Assembly (NCBI GenBank): GCA_052400665.1
Contig: JBQTGK010000013.1
From: JBQTGK01 sp052400665
GTDB lineage: Bacteria; Bacteroidota; Bacteroidia; Bacteroidales; Marinifilaceae
Direction: 5' to 3' (one strand)
DNA length: 64,000 bases
The translations under genes and the position numbers were made by a program. Shown one piece after another: positions 10,025-19,012 of this stretch. Positions within the stretch are counted from its first letter, which is position 1, and every line of letters starts with the position of its first letter. The notes beneath the pieces were generated by a model that had not been told where the DNA came from, searched no databases, and saw nothing but the letters and a program-made list of their open reading frames with translations.

Positions 10025-11422
10025 TTAATTCTTAACTTTAAAACGCTTCCCATTCATATAAAATTTACTTACCTCACTATTTGTAACATCATTTAAAATG
10101 ATTGGTTTGCGAGCATCTTCATCAACTACAGTCAAATGAAAGTTCTCTACGTATACATTTTCCATATGACGCAAGTAAACTCCTGAAGCTGGCAATGTAC
10201 CTACCAAACTAAATTCTGGCCAGTGTCCTTTTAGCACTTCTAAAGTGTACTCGTTCAAGTCTGTTTTTTCAGCATCTTCTTTTGTCCCTCCTCCCGAAAC
10301 AAAAAATTGAATGTCTTTAAGAATGATGTTTTCAATCTTATGACCCTGCATACCAGTTAAGAAAAAAGCGGAATTCTTGTCTAACTCTGTATTATCAGCA
10401 ATAATATTTTGAAAGATGAAGTTTTTCATCTCCTTGTAAGGATACATCTCATCCGGAGCATCAACACAGGCCTTTTGTTGCGTAAAAGTCATGAAAATTG
10501 GACGCGGTACATTTTTCATGACCAAATTCGAGAAAGTCATGTTCTTCATCGAACCTCCTTCATTCATCTGAATTTTCAGCCCAGAATCATTAATATTTTT
10601 AAAGGTACAATTGGTAACTGTTACTGATTCAAAATCGCCACGTGATAGCAAACCAATTCGCATTCCACCCCATTTGGTCTCGAAAATACAATTTGAAATC
10701 ACCACATCTTTACAAGGTTTATCCACTAATGAAGCTTGCAAGCAAATGCAATCATCACTGTTATCAAAAGAACTATTTGATACACGTACATTGGTACATC
10801 CGTCGAAATCTAATCCATCACCATTTCTATTCGAGCGACTATGAATGTAAATCCCATCAACAACAATTTCGTTACAATACAACCAAGCTGAAGTCCACGC
10901 TGCAGGGTTAATTAATTTCACATCTTTCAGATGAATGTCATCACAATTCATGAATCGCATTAACATTGGACGCTTCTTATTAAAATATTTTCGATGTCCA
11001 TTCCCATCAATTGTTCCATATCCATCAATGGCAAATGATTTTGCATCTTTTGCAAAAATGAAACAAAGATCCATATGCTTCTCACGCTTGTACATGATTT
11101 TATGCGTATCGTTTGAATAATCTTTCAAATCAGGACTCGCCAATAAGGTAGCACCATTCTCAACTCTAAGCGTTACAAAACTTTTCATGTAAATGGTGCC
11201 CGACAAAACTGTTTTTCCAGCAGGAATACGAACAACACCTCCACCATTTTCGTTACAAGCATCAATTGCAGCTTGAACAGCTTTAGTATCTTTTGTGACA
11301 CCATCTGCTTTGGCTCCAAAATCAATTACGTTAAAATCTTTGGCAAATGTTTGAGCAGAAAAAATAATCAACATGCAAATTATCAAACCAATACGTCTAG
11401 AAACTTTATTCATTATATCCAT
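10025..11422 (-). CDS. Second GH28-like polygalacturonase-family protein
   Basis: 465-residue beta-helix enzyme with a Sec signal peptide (about residues 1-27, ending QTFA), not a lipoprotein, unlike its paralogue at 4916. GH28 motifs are NGDGLDFD (D202, D205) and NSDDCICL (D223, D224). The ATG at 11422 and one at 11413 are both possible; either opens the signal peptide. Similar order of motifs and the shared ending (SGGGTKE... LPASGVYLRHMENV) show it is a diverged duplicate of the first GH28-like gene, so the two probably act on related but distinct linkages. It is the first gene of the minus arm, 150 bases ahead of the GH29 gene, with a possible operator region upstream (11545-11610). Confidence 0.83.
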   Translation of the reverse strand: MDIMNKVSRRIGLIICMLIIFSAQTFAKDFNVIDFGAKADGVTKDTKAVQAAIDACNENGGGVVRIPAGKTVLSGTIYMKSFVTLRVENGATLLASPDLKDYSNDTHKIMYKREKHMDLCFIFAKDAKSFAIDGYGTIDGNGHRKYFNKKRPMLMRFMNCDDIHLKDVKLINPAAWTSAWLYCNEIVVDGIYIHSRSNRNGDGLDFDGCTNVRVSNSSFDNSDDCICLQASLVDKPCKDVVISNCIFETKWGGMRIGLLSRGDFESVTVTNCTFKNINDSGLKIQMNEGGSMKNMTFSNLVMKNVPRPIFMTFTQQKACVDAPDEMYPYKEMKNFIFQNIIADNTELDKNSAFFLTGMQGHKIENIILKDIQFFVSGGGTKEDAEKTDLNEYTLEVLKGHWPEFSLVGTLPASGVYLRHMENVYVENFHLTVVDEDARKPIILNDVTNSEVSKFYMNGKRFKVKN

Positions 11423-11544
11423 TTAGATTTATAGTTAACGATTCAAATAAAACAGATCGCCCCAATTATTTCGGATACAATATTGAATCCAAAGCGATAC
11501 ATGAGTATATATCTACAAATGAAACAGCTAGATGGTTTTTAAAT

Positions 11545-11610
11545 GGGATAACAAGCGGGTAAAAAATGGGGTAAAATCTATTATTCTCTCTATTTTACAC
11601 ATTTTACCCC
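11545..11610. promoter_or_regulatory. Candidate operator: GGGGTAAAAT inverted repeat upstream of GH28 gene
   Basis: GGGGTAAAAT at 11568-11577 and its exact reverse complement ATTTTACCCC at 11601-11610 are 33 bases apart, about three helical turns. Degenerate half-sites GGGATAA (11545), GGGTAAA (11557) and ATTTTACAC (11592) surround them. Related words occur on the other side of the regulator gene (GGGGGTAGATAA at 13916, ATTACCCC at 14041). The pattern suits a dimeric or tandem-binding regulator; the LamG-SARP protein between the arms is the obvious candidate, by inference only. Confidence 0.35.
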
Positions 11611-11705
11611 CTGAATAATTTTAATCTCATAATGATTCGTAGAGCACAACAAGGAAATGCATAAAACAATCTAATACAGTTTACTTCTGGATATCTTAAG
11701 ATTAT

Positions 11706-13787
11706 TTATTCGTGGGAGGAGCAAGCATCAAATGACAATTGCAATTCTTCATTAAGCATGGTTTTATAATTTGTACTAAAACGACTGTAAGTATTTAGTG
11801 CTTTTTGTTTTTGTTTTGAATTCAACAAAGCTTTCACTAAATAACACAAGGCTTCCTCACTAAGTGAATCAATCGTTAACCACAGCGAAGCCAACTTATT
11901 TAAAGATCTCCAATCTTTCTGAGAAAAAGACAAAGCACAATAAGCTCTTAACTGATCGATATACTTATCGTTTAAGGAACGAAGCAAACCATCAAAATTC
12001 TCATTTTTTATCGGCTTACAAAGGTATAATTTCTTAAATGGAAGATTAAAATCTCCCTCTAACAAACTTGCTTCAAAATAGAATAAATCTACGAACAAAT
12101 GCTTCGAATTATCAATTATCCATTCCTTGTTACGATAAACTAAAGCTAAATCATTAAATTGCTTTAGCAGAGTTCGTAACCTATGAATGTTGGTCCCTCT
12201 GTTATTTTTTTGTTGTGCCACATCATCTGTGTCCCATAAAATATCAGACATTTCCTGAGATGTAATATTCCGATTGTAAACACGCGGAAATAGCAAAATC
12301 AAACTGAACAATCGTATTAAGGTCGGCGTAAAATCATGCGAAATATCCTTCCCCTCTTTATCGAAAGCCCTAAAAGTTTCAAACAGATACAAAGCATTTT
12401 TTCGCGGAAGCACAACTGGCTCATCTTCCTTAAACTGTTCTTTACGAGCATTCTTTAATTTCATTCTTGCAATTAGCCATAGAAAAAGCACAAGTACAAA
12501 AAGCACAGCTACCAATATGGAAATGTATAAAGTATAGGGAGTGTTTTGCTCCTTTTGCAAGAGAACATCCAATTTGCCATTGTAAACGGCCTTAATTTCA
12601 GATTCGGAAAGAGCTCGATTCCAAATCGCCAACTTTGTCATTTGTCCATTAAATGTATTTCCCCAAATACTCTGACCAATAGTTATTACATCCTCCTTGC
12701 CTGTTCTCCCTTGTATTTGTTTGCAATCAATCAGGCATCCATTCACATAAAAATTGGCTTTATGATTGTAATTCACAGCGATTGCCAAATGCACCCACTC
12801 ACCAAAATTGACTTTCTGTATTCGCGACTGACAGCTATATGCCATTGGAACATTAAACCACAATCGGCCCTGTTTTGTAAGGTAACGAAAGCAAAAATCT
12901 CGATTGCCGGCAAGAGCCATTACCCAATCTTTATCCGTTGGTTTTGCCCACACCGAAATGGTCATTTGATTATCAAAAGAAAAACCAGATGTTGTAATGT
13001 GGGAATTTTTAGATTGAAAATCTGCAACCATTCCTTTTACACTATCCGTTACGAATTGCACATCAACACTCTCTTCTATGCTTTTGGAACCATTCGAAAT
13101 ATCAGTAAAATCTCCTGACAAAGGCATATAAGTAACCAAACGATAAGATAAATCTGGAATTAACAAACTTTCGGTAAACACCTCTTTCATTTCCTGAGGT
13201 GACAATGCCTTACTCCACATCTTTAAATCATCAATACAACCCTCTGCATCTACTTTATATCTATCCTTGCCAATAAATATCTCATTTTTTATGAGCCACC
13301 AATCAGAAGATATACTATCTGTAAGAATACATTCTCCATTCAAATAAATCCCAAGATCGCCTTTCTTATTTATTGTAAACCCAAGGTACTGCCACTCGTT
13401 ATCTGTCAACACGCCATCCGTGTCAATGTCTTTTTTATAATAATGATTAAACTGCAACTTACGATTCGATAAATATCGAAAGTAATAGACGGAGTCCTCA
13501 CCAATAATCGTCCCTGAATGGATGTCAATATTTTCAGGTCGGAACCAAAAAGCAATAGTTAAAGCTGTATCTCGTTGATTATTTTGAATAACTAGAGCAT
13601 TATCGGCAGAAATAAATTTCGCTACATCAGCTCTAACCTCATTATCAAAATAAGGCTTAAGATTTATGTGCGATTGATTTGCAAGTACATTCAAATCGTC
13701 AGAAAAAAACAAGTTCTCCTCAATCGATTGAGAAAAACCCATTGAAATGAAAACAAAAAAGAAGATTGAAACAAAAATTATTTTCAT
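11706..13787 (-). CDS. Membrane-spanning LamG-SARP-type transcriptional regulator
   Basis: 693 residues with an unusual order of parts. A signal peptide (1-20) is followed by two laminin-G/concanavalin-like domains (about 50-200 and 245-400, each with WFRP/WAKP and the hallmark IDDLKMWSKALS or MTKLAIWNRALS). Next is one strong membrane helix (418-441), then a basic stop-transfer. The cytoplasmic part has a winged-helix region (about 466-560; LIRLFSLILLFP...NNRGTNIHRLRTLLKQF, resembling OmpR/SARP DNA-binding domains) and a helical BTAD/TPR-like tail. It would bind glycan outside and control transcription from the membrane, a one-component analogue of hybrid two-component sensors. It sits between the two divergent enzyme arms, which supports local control. 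DNA binding by the C-terminal part is inferred from its pattern. Confidence 0.7.
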   Translation of the reverse strand: MKIIFVSIFFFVFISMGFSQSIEENLFFSDDLNVLANQSHINLKPYFDNEVRADVAKFISADNALVIQNNQRDTALTIAFWFRPENIDIHSGTIIGEDSVYYFRYLSNRKLQFNHYYKKDIDTDGVLTDNEWQYLGFTINKKGDLGIYLNGECILTDSISSDWWLIKNEIFIGKDRYKVDAEGCIDDLKMWSKALSPQEMKEVFTESLLIPDLSYRLVTYMPLSGDFTDISNGSKSIEESVDVQFVTDSVKGMVADFQSKNSHITTSGFSFDNQMTISVWAKPTDKDWVMALAGNRDFCFRYLTKQGRLWFNVPMAYSCQSRIQKVNFGEWVHLAIAVNYNHKANFYVNGCLIDCKQIQGRTGKEDVITIGQSIWGNTFNGQMTKLAIWNRALSESEIKAVYNGKLDVLLQKEQNTPYTLYISILVAVLFVLVLFLWLIARMKLKNARKEQFKEDEPVVLPRKNALYLFETFRAFDKEGKDISHDFTPTLIRLFSLILLFPRVYNRNITSQEMSDILWDTDDVAQQKNNRGTNIHRLRTLLKQFNDLALVYRNKEWIIDNSKHLFVDLFYFEASLLEGDFNLPFKKLYLCKPIKNENFDGLLRSLNDKYIDQLRAYCALSFSQKDWRSLNKLASLWLTIDSLSEEALCYLVKALLNSKQKQKALNTYSRFSTNYKTMLNEELQLSFDACSSHE

Positions 13788-14157
13788 GTGAGATTTAAAG
13801 TAAAAAACAACTAAAGGTATACATATAAAAATATTCTTTCACAAATTAACAAATTTGTATCCACTTTGTAAAAAGAATGAAAAAATAGAATAGGTGTCAT
13901 AATAGAGTACAAAAAGGGGGTAGATAAACAATACAAATCATAAATCACTATTAAACATTTACTTATACTTAATAATCATTTTTAAATTTCAAAAATAAAA
14001 ATCTGTTAAGTTTAACTCTAGTAAAGTATTTGTATAGGATATTACCCCATCACATCCTAATCATATGTTTACCTTTGAATTTGAAGCTAGCTCCTATATT
14101 TCAATTAGGTCCAAGTTTAATCAGATAAAATAATTTGTTTAAAAAACTCAAAAAGCT
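13788..14157. promoter_or_regulatory. Divergent intergenic region between regulator and plus-strand sulfatase arm
   Basis: 370 bases without a gene. It must hold the promoters of the regulator (minus) and of the sulfatase operon (plus). TACCTTTG at 14070-14077 matches the -7 consensus TAnnTTTG and would give a leader of about 75 bases; no clear -33 element is seen. GGGGGTAGATAA (13916-13927) and ATTACCCC (14041-14048) resemble the inverted repeat at 11568-11610. Confidence 0.4.
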
Positions 14158-15723
14158 ATGACTCACTTCAAACCTATATCAATCTTACTCCTAAGTCTTT
14201 TCGCAATGATTGGTTGCACTAAAAATCAAGAAAAGCCAAATATTATTTTCTTACTTTCCGATGATCAAACAAGTATTGCCACAGGATGCTATGGAAATGA
14301 TCAAGTCGTAACTCCAAACATGGATAAATTAGCTAGCGAAGGGGTGATGTTCCTAAATCATTACAATACAACGTCAATTTGCATGGCAAGCCGAGTAAAT
14401 ATTCTAACAGGAATGTACGAATATAAAACCGGATGCAACTTTATGCACGGAGATTTGAAACCTGAAAAATTAGACAAAAGTTATCCTGTATTGTTACAAG
14501 AAGCTGGATATTTCACAGGCTTTGCTGGAAAAGTTGGTTTTGATATGGACACAACAGAAACCGATAAAATTAAAAATAAACTTCCTGTAGGTTATTTCGA
14601 CATGTGGGGCGGTGGTCCCGGACAAACCTTATACAAAACAGCAAAAAATCCTAGCATTGCCAAATATGCTGAAAAATATCCTCACAGTACAAGAGCCTAT
14701 GGCGCATGGGCTAATGATTTTATTAAAGAAGCTAAAAAATCTGGCAAGCCATTTTGTATGTCTATCAGCTTTAAAGCTCCTCACCTGCCTTTTACTCCCG
14801 ATAAGTATTTCGACTACGTATATGAGGGTAAAAAATACAATAAACCCGAAAATTATGGTGCTGAAAATGCAAAACATCTTTCAGCACAAGCAAAATCTGG
14901 TCGCCAATACAACAGCTACAATTTCTGGAGAGAATCAGAAGAATCGTATCAAGAGGCAATTACAAAATACAATCAGCTAATTCATGGTGTAGATTATGCC
15001 ATTGGAATGATTCGCAAATCGTTGAAAGAACAAGGCATGGATGAAAATACTATCATCATATTTACTGGTGATAACGGATACAGCTGTGGCGCTCATAACT
15101 TAGCCGGAAAAGTACTTCCCTACGAAGAAGCATCCAAATCTCCATTCATCATTTACGATCCTCGAGCTCCTAAATCAAAAAGAGGTTTAAAACGTGAAAC
15201 CGTAACTGCGAATATCGATATGGCTCCAACCATTTTGACTTATGCTGGTCTCGACATTCCTAAAAATATGGATGGCGTTAATCTTTTGCCCTTGATAGAA
15301 AAACCTGAAGGAATTAAACGTAAAACAGTTGCATTAACCAACATGTGGGGAAACGATGAAATTCAAGCCATGTCGGTAGTTTCAAAAGATTGGAAATACA
15401 TTTACTGGCAATATTCCGACGAAAACATGGAGTCTACCGAAGAGCTTTTCAATATTGGAAAAGATCGATTGGAGATGAAAAACTATGCAAATGATCCAGA
15501 ATTCAAAAATAAATTAGTTGAAATGCGACAGCTTTACGACGAACAATACAAGCAAATGGCAAACAATTCGATAGACTGTAATGATTACCCAAAATACTCA
15601 ATTCTATTTGATCGTCATGCTAAAGCCATCGATAAAAAGCCTCACTTAACCGGCAACTACCAAGAGGTATTAAAACAAGATGCATTGAAAAGAAAATTAA
15701 AAAATCAACAAAACCATAAATAA
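14158..15723 (+). CDS. Sulfatase lipoprotein, S1 family (CMASR type)
   Basis: 521 residues, starting at the ATG at 14158. The signal ends AMIGC (lipidated Cys at 20), so it is a membrane-anchored lipoprotein. The metal-binding SDDQ motif is at about 34-37, and the formylglycine motif is CMASR with C75; Ala replaces the usual Pro, an accepted variant in S1 sulfatases. A second metal/active-site region is visible as FTGDNGYSCGAHNLAGK. It is the first gene of the plus-strand arm, with only 6 bases before the next sulfatase, which implies co-transcription. It should remove a sulfate ester from a sugar; the position is unknown. Confidence 0.86.
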   Translation: MTHFKPISILLLSLFAMIGCTKNQEKPNIIFLLSDDQTSIATGCYGNDQVVTPNMDKLASEGVMFLNHYNTTSICMASRVNILTGMYEYKTGCNFMHGDLKPEKLDKSYPVLLQEAGYFTGFAGKVGFDMDTTETDKIKNKLPVGYFDMWGGGPGQTLYKTAKNPSIAKYAEKYPHSTRAYGAWANDFIKEAKKSGKPFCMSISFKAPHLPFTPDKYFDYVYEGKKYNKPENYGAENAKHLSAQAKSGRQYNSYNFWRESEESYQEAITKYNQLIHGVDYAIGMIRKSLKEQGMDENTIIIFTGDNGYSCGAHNLAGKVLPYEEASKSPFIIYDPRAPKSKRGLKRETVTANIDMAPTILTYAGLDIPKNMDGVNLLPLIEKPEGIKRKTVALTNMWGNDEIQAMSVVSKDWKYIYWQYSDENMESTEELFNIGKDRLEMKNYANDPEFKNKLVEMRQLYDEQYKQMANNSIDCNDYPKYSILFDRHAKAIDKKPHLTGNYQEVLKQDALKRKLKNQQNHK

Positions 15724-15729
15724 TAAAAC

Positions 15730-17547
15730 ATGTCATTGATAAAAAAACTAGCTTTCACAGCTACTGCAGTAGCACTTTGCATAGGAAGCATCACTGCAAA
15801 AGCACAAAGCAATAAAAAACCAAATGTTATCATTATCCTTACCGATGATCAAGGCTATGGAGATGTTGCAGCTCATGGCAACAAAGTGATTAAAACCCCA
15901 AACATGGATAAAATGCACGACAATGGAATTCGCCTTTCGAATTACCACTGTGGTACAACCTGCGCGCCGAGTCGTTCAGGATTAATGACTGGTGCTGATG
16001 GAAACCGTGCTGGTGTTTGGCATACCATTGGAGGATGTAATATTCTTAGAGAAAAATTTGTACTGATGCCAGAAGTATTCAAAGAAAATGGATACTCTAC
16101 AGCCATGTATGGAAAATGGCACTTAGGTGATTCTTATCCGTACCTACCTGAAGACAGAGGGTTTGACGAAACAGTTTCCCATGGTGGTGGTGGAGTTGGT
16201 CAAACACCAGATTATTGGGAAAATGACTATTTCGATGATACTTATTTCCGCAATGGAACACCAGAAAAATTTAAAGGATATTGCACCGATATTTTCTTTG
16301 CGGAAGCAATGGATTTTATCGAACGTAAAAAAGATGAACCATTCTTTGTATACCTTTCTACAAATGCCCCACACGGCCCTTACAATGTAGAAAAAAAGTA
16401 CTACGATATCTATAAAGATGAAACTTCAATCACCGATAGACAAAAGGCTTTTTATGGTATGATTACCAATATTGATGACAATATGGGAATCCTTGATAAA
16501 AAACTAGAAGAGCTTGGTTTGAAAGACAATACCATTCTAATCTTCACAACTGATAATGGAACTGCGGCTGGCCATTCAGGAAAACTAGGTAACGAAAAAG
16601 GTTTCAACGCTGGAATGAGAGGTCATAAAGGATCACAATACGAAGGTGGTCACCGAACTCCTTTCTTTATTCGTTGGAAAGATGGTAAGCTAACTGGAGG
16701 TCGAGAAATTGACCAACTATGCATGAATTTCGATATTCTGCCAACTCTTATGGATCTATGTAATTTAGGAAAAGTGGATGGTCCTGCTCATGATGGAATT
16801 GACTTAGCTCCTGTACTAACAAAACAAGTGAACAAATTACCTCATCGTTACTGTGTGGTAGATAACAACCGCATTCAACAACCCGAAAAATGGAGAATGT
16901 GCTCTGTAATGGATGACGAGTGGCGTTTAATCGATGGCAAGGAATTGTACAACATCAAAAATGATCCTGGACAAGCTAAAGATATTGCTTCTCAACATCC
17001 TGATAAAGTTGAAGAAATGAGAGATGCTTACGAAAAATGGTGGAAATACACTTCTCGTGATTTTGGGCACTACGAAGCTTATAAAATTGGATCTACTCAA
17101 AATGATGAATCTACAATTACTGTTCACGATTTACACACCTTCACTGCAAATGCTTGGAATCAATCGTATGTTCGCGATCCTTTTTATGGAAAAAAACCAG
17201 CTTTAGCCAAAGGGTATTGGATGATTGATGTGCAAGAAGAGGGAGAATATGAAATTTCAATTTCAAGATGGCCTCGCGAATCTGGTCTTGCTTTAGGAGA
17301 TACAACTCCTCAACACGGTACTCAAACGAAATGGAATAATGTTAATCCTGCAGGGATTTTTATCGATCTAAAAAAAGCAACACTAAATATCGAAGCAATT
17401 CACCAAGAAAAACCTGTTGATCTGTCTAAAAAAGAAGTCAATTTCAAAGCATACCTTTCAGAAGGTCGCCAACACCTAGAAGCTTCATTTACAACTAGTA
17501 AGGATGTTGAATTCTCAGCATTCTATGTTTATATTAAAAAGTTGTAG
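15730..17547 (+). CDS. Secreted S1-family sulfatase with C-terminal beta domain (CAPSR type)
   Basis: 605 residues with a Sec signal peptide (about 1-26, ending AKAQ). LTDDQGYGD carries the metal ligands and CAPSR (C78) is the formylglycine site. The chain is longer than its neighbours because a beta-rich domain of about 130 residues follows the sulfatase fold from about residue 470 (YWMIDVQEEGEYEISISRWP...), resembling carbohydrate-binding or jelly-roll extensions of some arylsulfatases. It is the second gene of the operon, 6 bases after the CMASR sulfatase. Its 3' end is 34 bases from the chosen start of the propeller-enzyme gene. Confidence 0.87.
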   Translation: MSLIKKLAFTATAVALCIGSITAKAQSNKKPNVIIILTDDQGYGDVAAHGNKVIKTPNMDKMHDNGIRLSNYHCGTTCAPSRSGLMTGADGNRAGVWHTIGGCNILREKFVLMPEVFKENGYSTAMYGKWHLGDSYPYLPEDRGFDETVSHGGGGVGQTPDYWENDYFDDTYFRNGTPEKFKGYCTDIFFAEAMDFIERKKDEPFFVYLSTNAPHGPYNVEKKYYDIYKDETSITDRQKAFYGMITNIDDNMGILDKKLEELGLKDNTILIFTTDNGTAAGHSGKLGNEKGFNAGMRGHKGSQYEGGHRTPFFIRWKDGKLTGGREIDQLCMNFDILPTLMDLCNLGKVDGPAHDGIDLAPVLTKQVNKLPHRYCVVDNNRIQQPEKWRMCSVMDDEWRLIDGKELYNIKNDPGQAKDIASQHPDKVEEMRDAYEKWWKYTSRDFGHYEAYKIGSTQNDESTITVHDLHTFTANAWNQSYVRDPFYGKKPALAKGYWMIDVQEEGEYEISISRWPRESGLALGDTTPQHGTQTKWNNVNPAGIFIDLKKATLNIEAIHQEKPVDLSKKEVNFKAYLSEGRQHLEASFTTSKDVEFSAFYVYIKKL

Positions 17548-17581
17548 CACATTACAAAGCACTCTAAAAAATCAATTAAAT

Positions 17582-18961
17582 ATGAAAAATTCTTTAATAG
17601 GCTTGAGCTTATCAATTATGATCTTTTGCTCTTGTACCTCAAAAGAAAAAGCAGTGAAAAATAAGATTCCGGGGTACAATCCCCATGCGGTATCTGTAAA
17701 TTCTATTGCTCCCGATCGAGGCCTTGCCGATCCACATGTTATAATTATTGGCGATACAATATATGCAATGTGTGGGCACGATCGAGATTGGAATATTGTT
17801 GATTTTTGTCATATGAATCGCTGGGAACTTTGGGCTTCCTCTAACCTAACAGAATGGAAGCACAAATTAAATATTCTGCCAACCGATACTTACATTGGCG
17901 ATCAAGACAATTGCTGGGCAGGAGATCTTGCGACCAAAGACGGTAACTATTACTGGTACTTTTCGAACCGTAATTTCAATACAGGAGTAATGATAGCTCC
18001 AACAATAAACGGGCCTTGGAAAGATGCTTTAGGAAAACCTCTTTTGCCAAAAGGCCTTACACCTAGCAATTCTTATGACCCTGAGGTTTTTGAAGAAAAC
18101 GGAGTGCACTATATTATTTTTGGCGCAGGACAATATTACATTGCAAGATTGGGCAATGATATGATTTCTCTGGCAGATGAACCACAAAAACTTTTGGTAC
18201 AGAATGACGATGGCACAAGAAAACCAACCGGAGATAAACCAGCAATTTTTAAACGTGGCGATTGGTATTATCTATTTTGGGGCTATAAGTATTCTATGTC
18301 AAAAAATTTAAAAGGTCCTTACACCTTTAAAGGCGACTATATAGATGGCGGTCATGGAAGTGCGTTTGAATGGAAAGGCCAATGGTACAGCATTCAGGAA
18401 AATCACGAGACCAATGCCTTTTACCGTGGCGTACAAATTAGACCATTGTATTTTAACAAAGACAGTACAGTTTACATTCCAGAAAATAACTTTGAATACC
18501 CACTCCCTGGGCGCATCTACAATTTTGAATATACTACTCAAGGCTGGAGAAGTGAAAAGGGAACCAATCTAAATAGAGATGAAAAATCAGCTTGTATTTA
18601 CGGTACATCAGAATGCAAAGATGCCATTGTTGCATCAACTCCATTTATTCACACTCCGATTTATTTATGCAAACAAGTAAAAATTGTTATTAAAAATGTA
18701 TCGGGTAGCAATTCTATAAAATTGGCATTAAACGGATACAATGACCCAACACGTTTTACTCGCGTTGCACCAAAAAAGGTAGATTGGGACAAAGAAGAAT
18801 GGGTTATTGCCGATGTTAAAACAAATAACGAATGGCAGGAAATAATCATCCCTTTATCACAATTTAAAACACGCAAAAAACACCTTCACCAATTGGCTAT
18901 TCAACCTGTCCCCAACAAAACGAATGCAGAATGGATAATTAAAAGCGTGATTGTAGAATAA
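17582..18961 (+). CDS. GH43-like five-bladed-propeller glycosidase lipoprotein
   Basis: 459 residues from the ATG at 17582; upstream in-frame starts overlap the preceding sulfatase and do not begin at the signal. The signal ends FCSC (lipoprotein). Clan GH-F features: an early Asp in RGLADPHV (general base position), a middle Asp in SNSYDPEVFEENG (pKa modulator position), and HGSAFEWKGQWYSIQENHE, which supplies the likely acid Glu. The last 150 residues form a beta-sandwich that may bind carbohydrate. Such enzymes remove arabinose, xylose, galactose or anhydro-sugars from oligosaccharides; the subfamily is not recognisable by eye. It lies inside the sulfatase operon. Confidence 0.68.
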   Translation: MKNSLIGLSLSIMIFCSCTSKEKAVKNKIPGYNPHAVSVNSIAPDRGLADPHVIIIGDTIYAMCGHDRDWNIVDFCHMNRWELWASSNLTEWKHKLNILPTDTYIGDQDNCWAGDLATKDGNYYWYFSNRNFNTGVMIAPTINGPWKDALGKPLLPKGLTPSNSYDPEVFEENGVHYIIFGAGQYYIARLGNDMISLADEPQKLLVQNDDGTRKPTGDKPAIFKRGDWYYLFWGYKYSMSKNLKGPYTFKGDYIDGGHGSAFEWKGQWYSIQENHETNAFYRGVQIRPLYFNKDSTVYIPENNFEYPLPGRIYNFEYTTQGWRSEKGTNLNRDEKSACIYGTSECKDAIVASTPFIHTPIYLCKQVKIVIKNVSGSNSIKLALNGYNDPTRFTRVAPKKVDWDKEEWVIADVKTNNEWQEIIIPLSQFKTRKKHLHQLAIQPVPNKTNAEWIIKSVIVE

Positions 18962-19012
18962 AAACTCAAAATAATCAACACCAAATCATTACTGATACTA
19001 AAGAAATAAGTT

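Noticed and set aside
12546..13118. A 190-codon open frame antisense to the LamG-SARP regulator gene
   Set aside because: It has no recognisable domain, is wholly inside a well-supported gene, and its composition is what the complementary strand of that gene would give.
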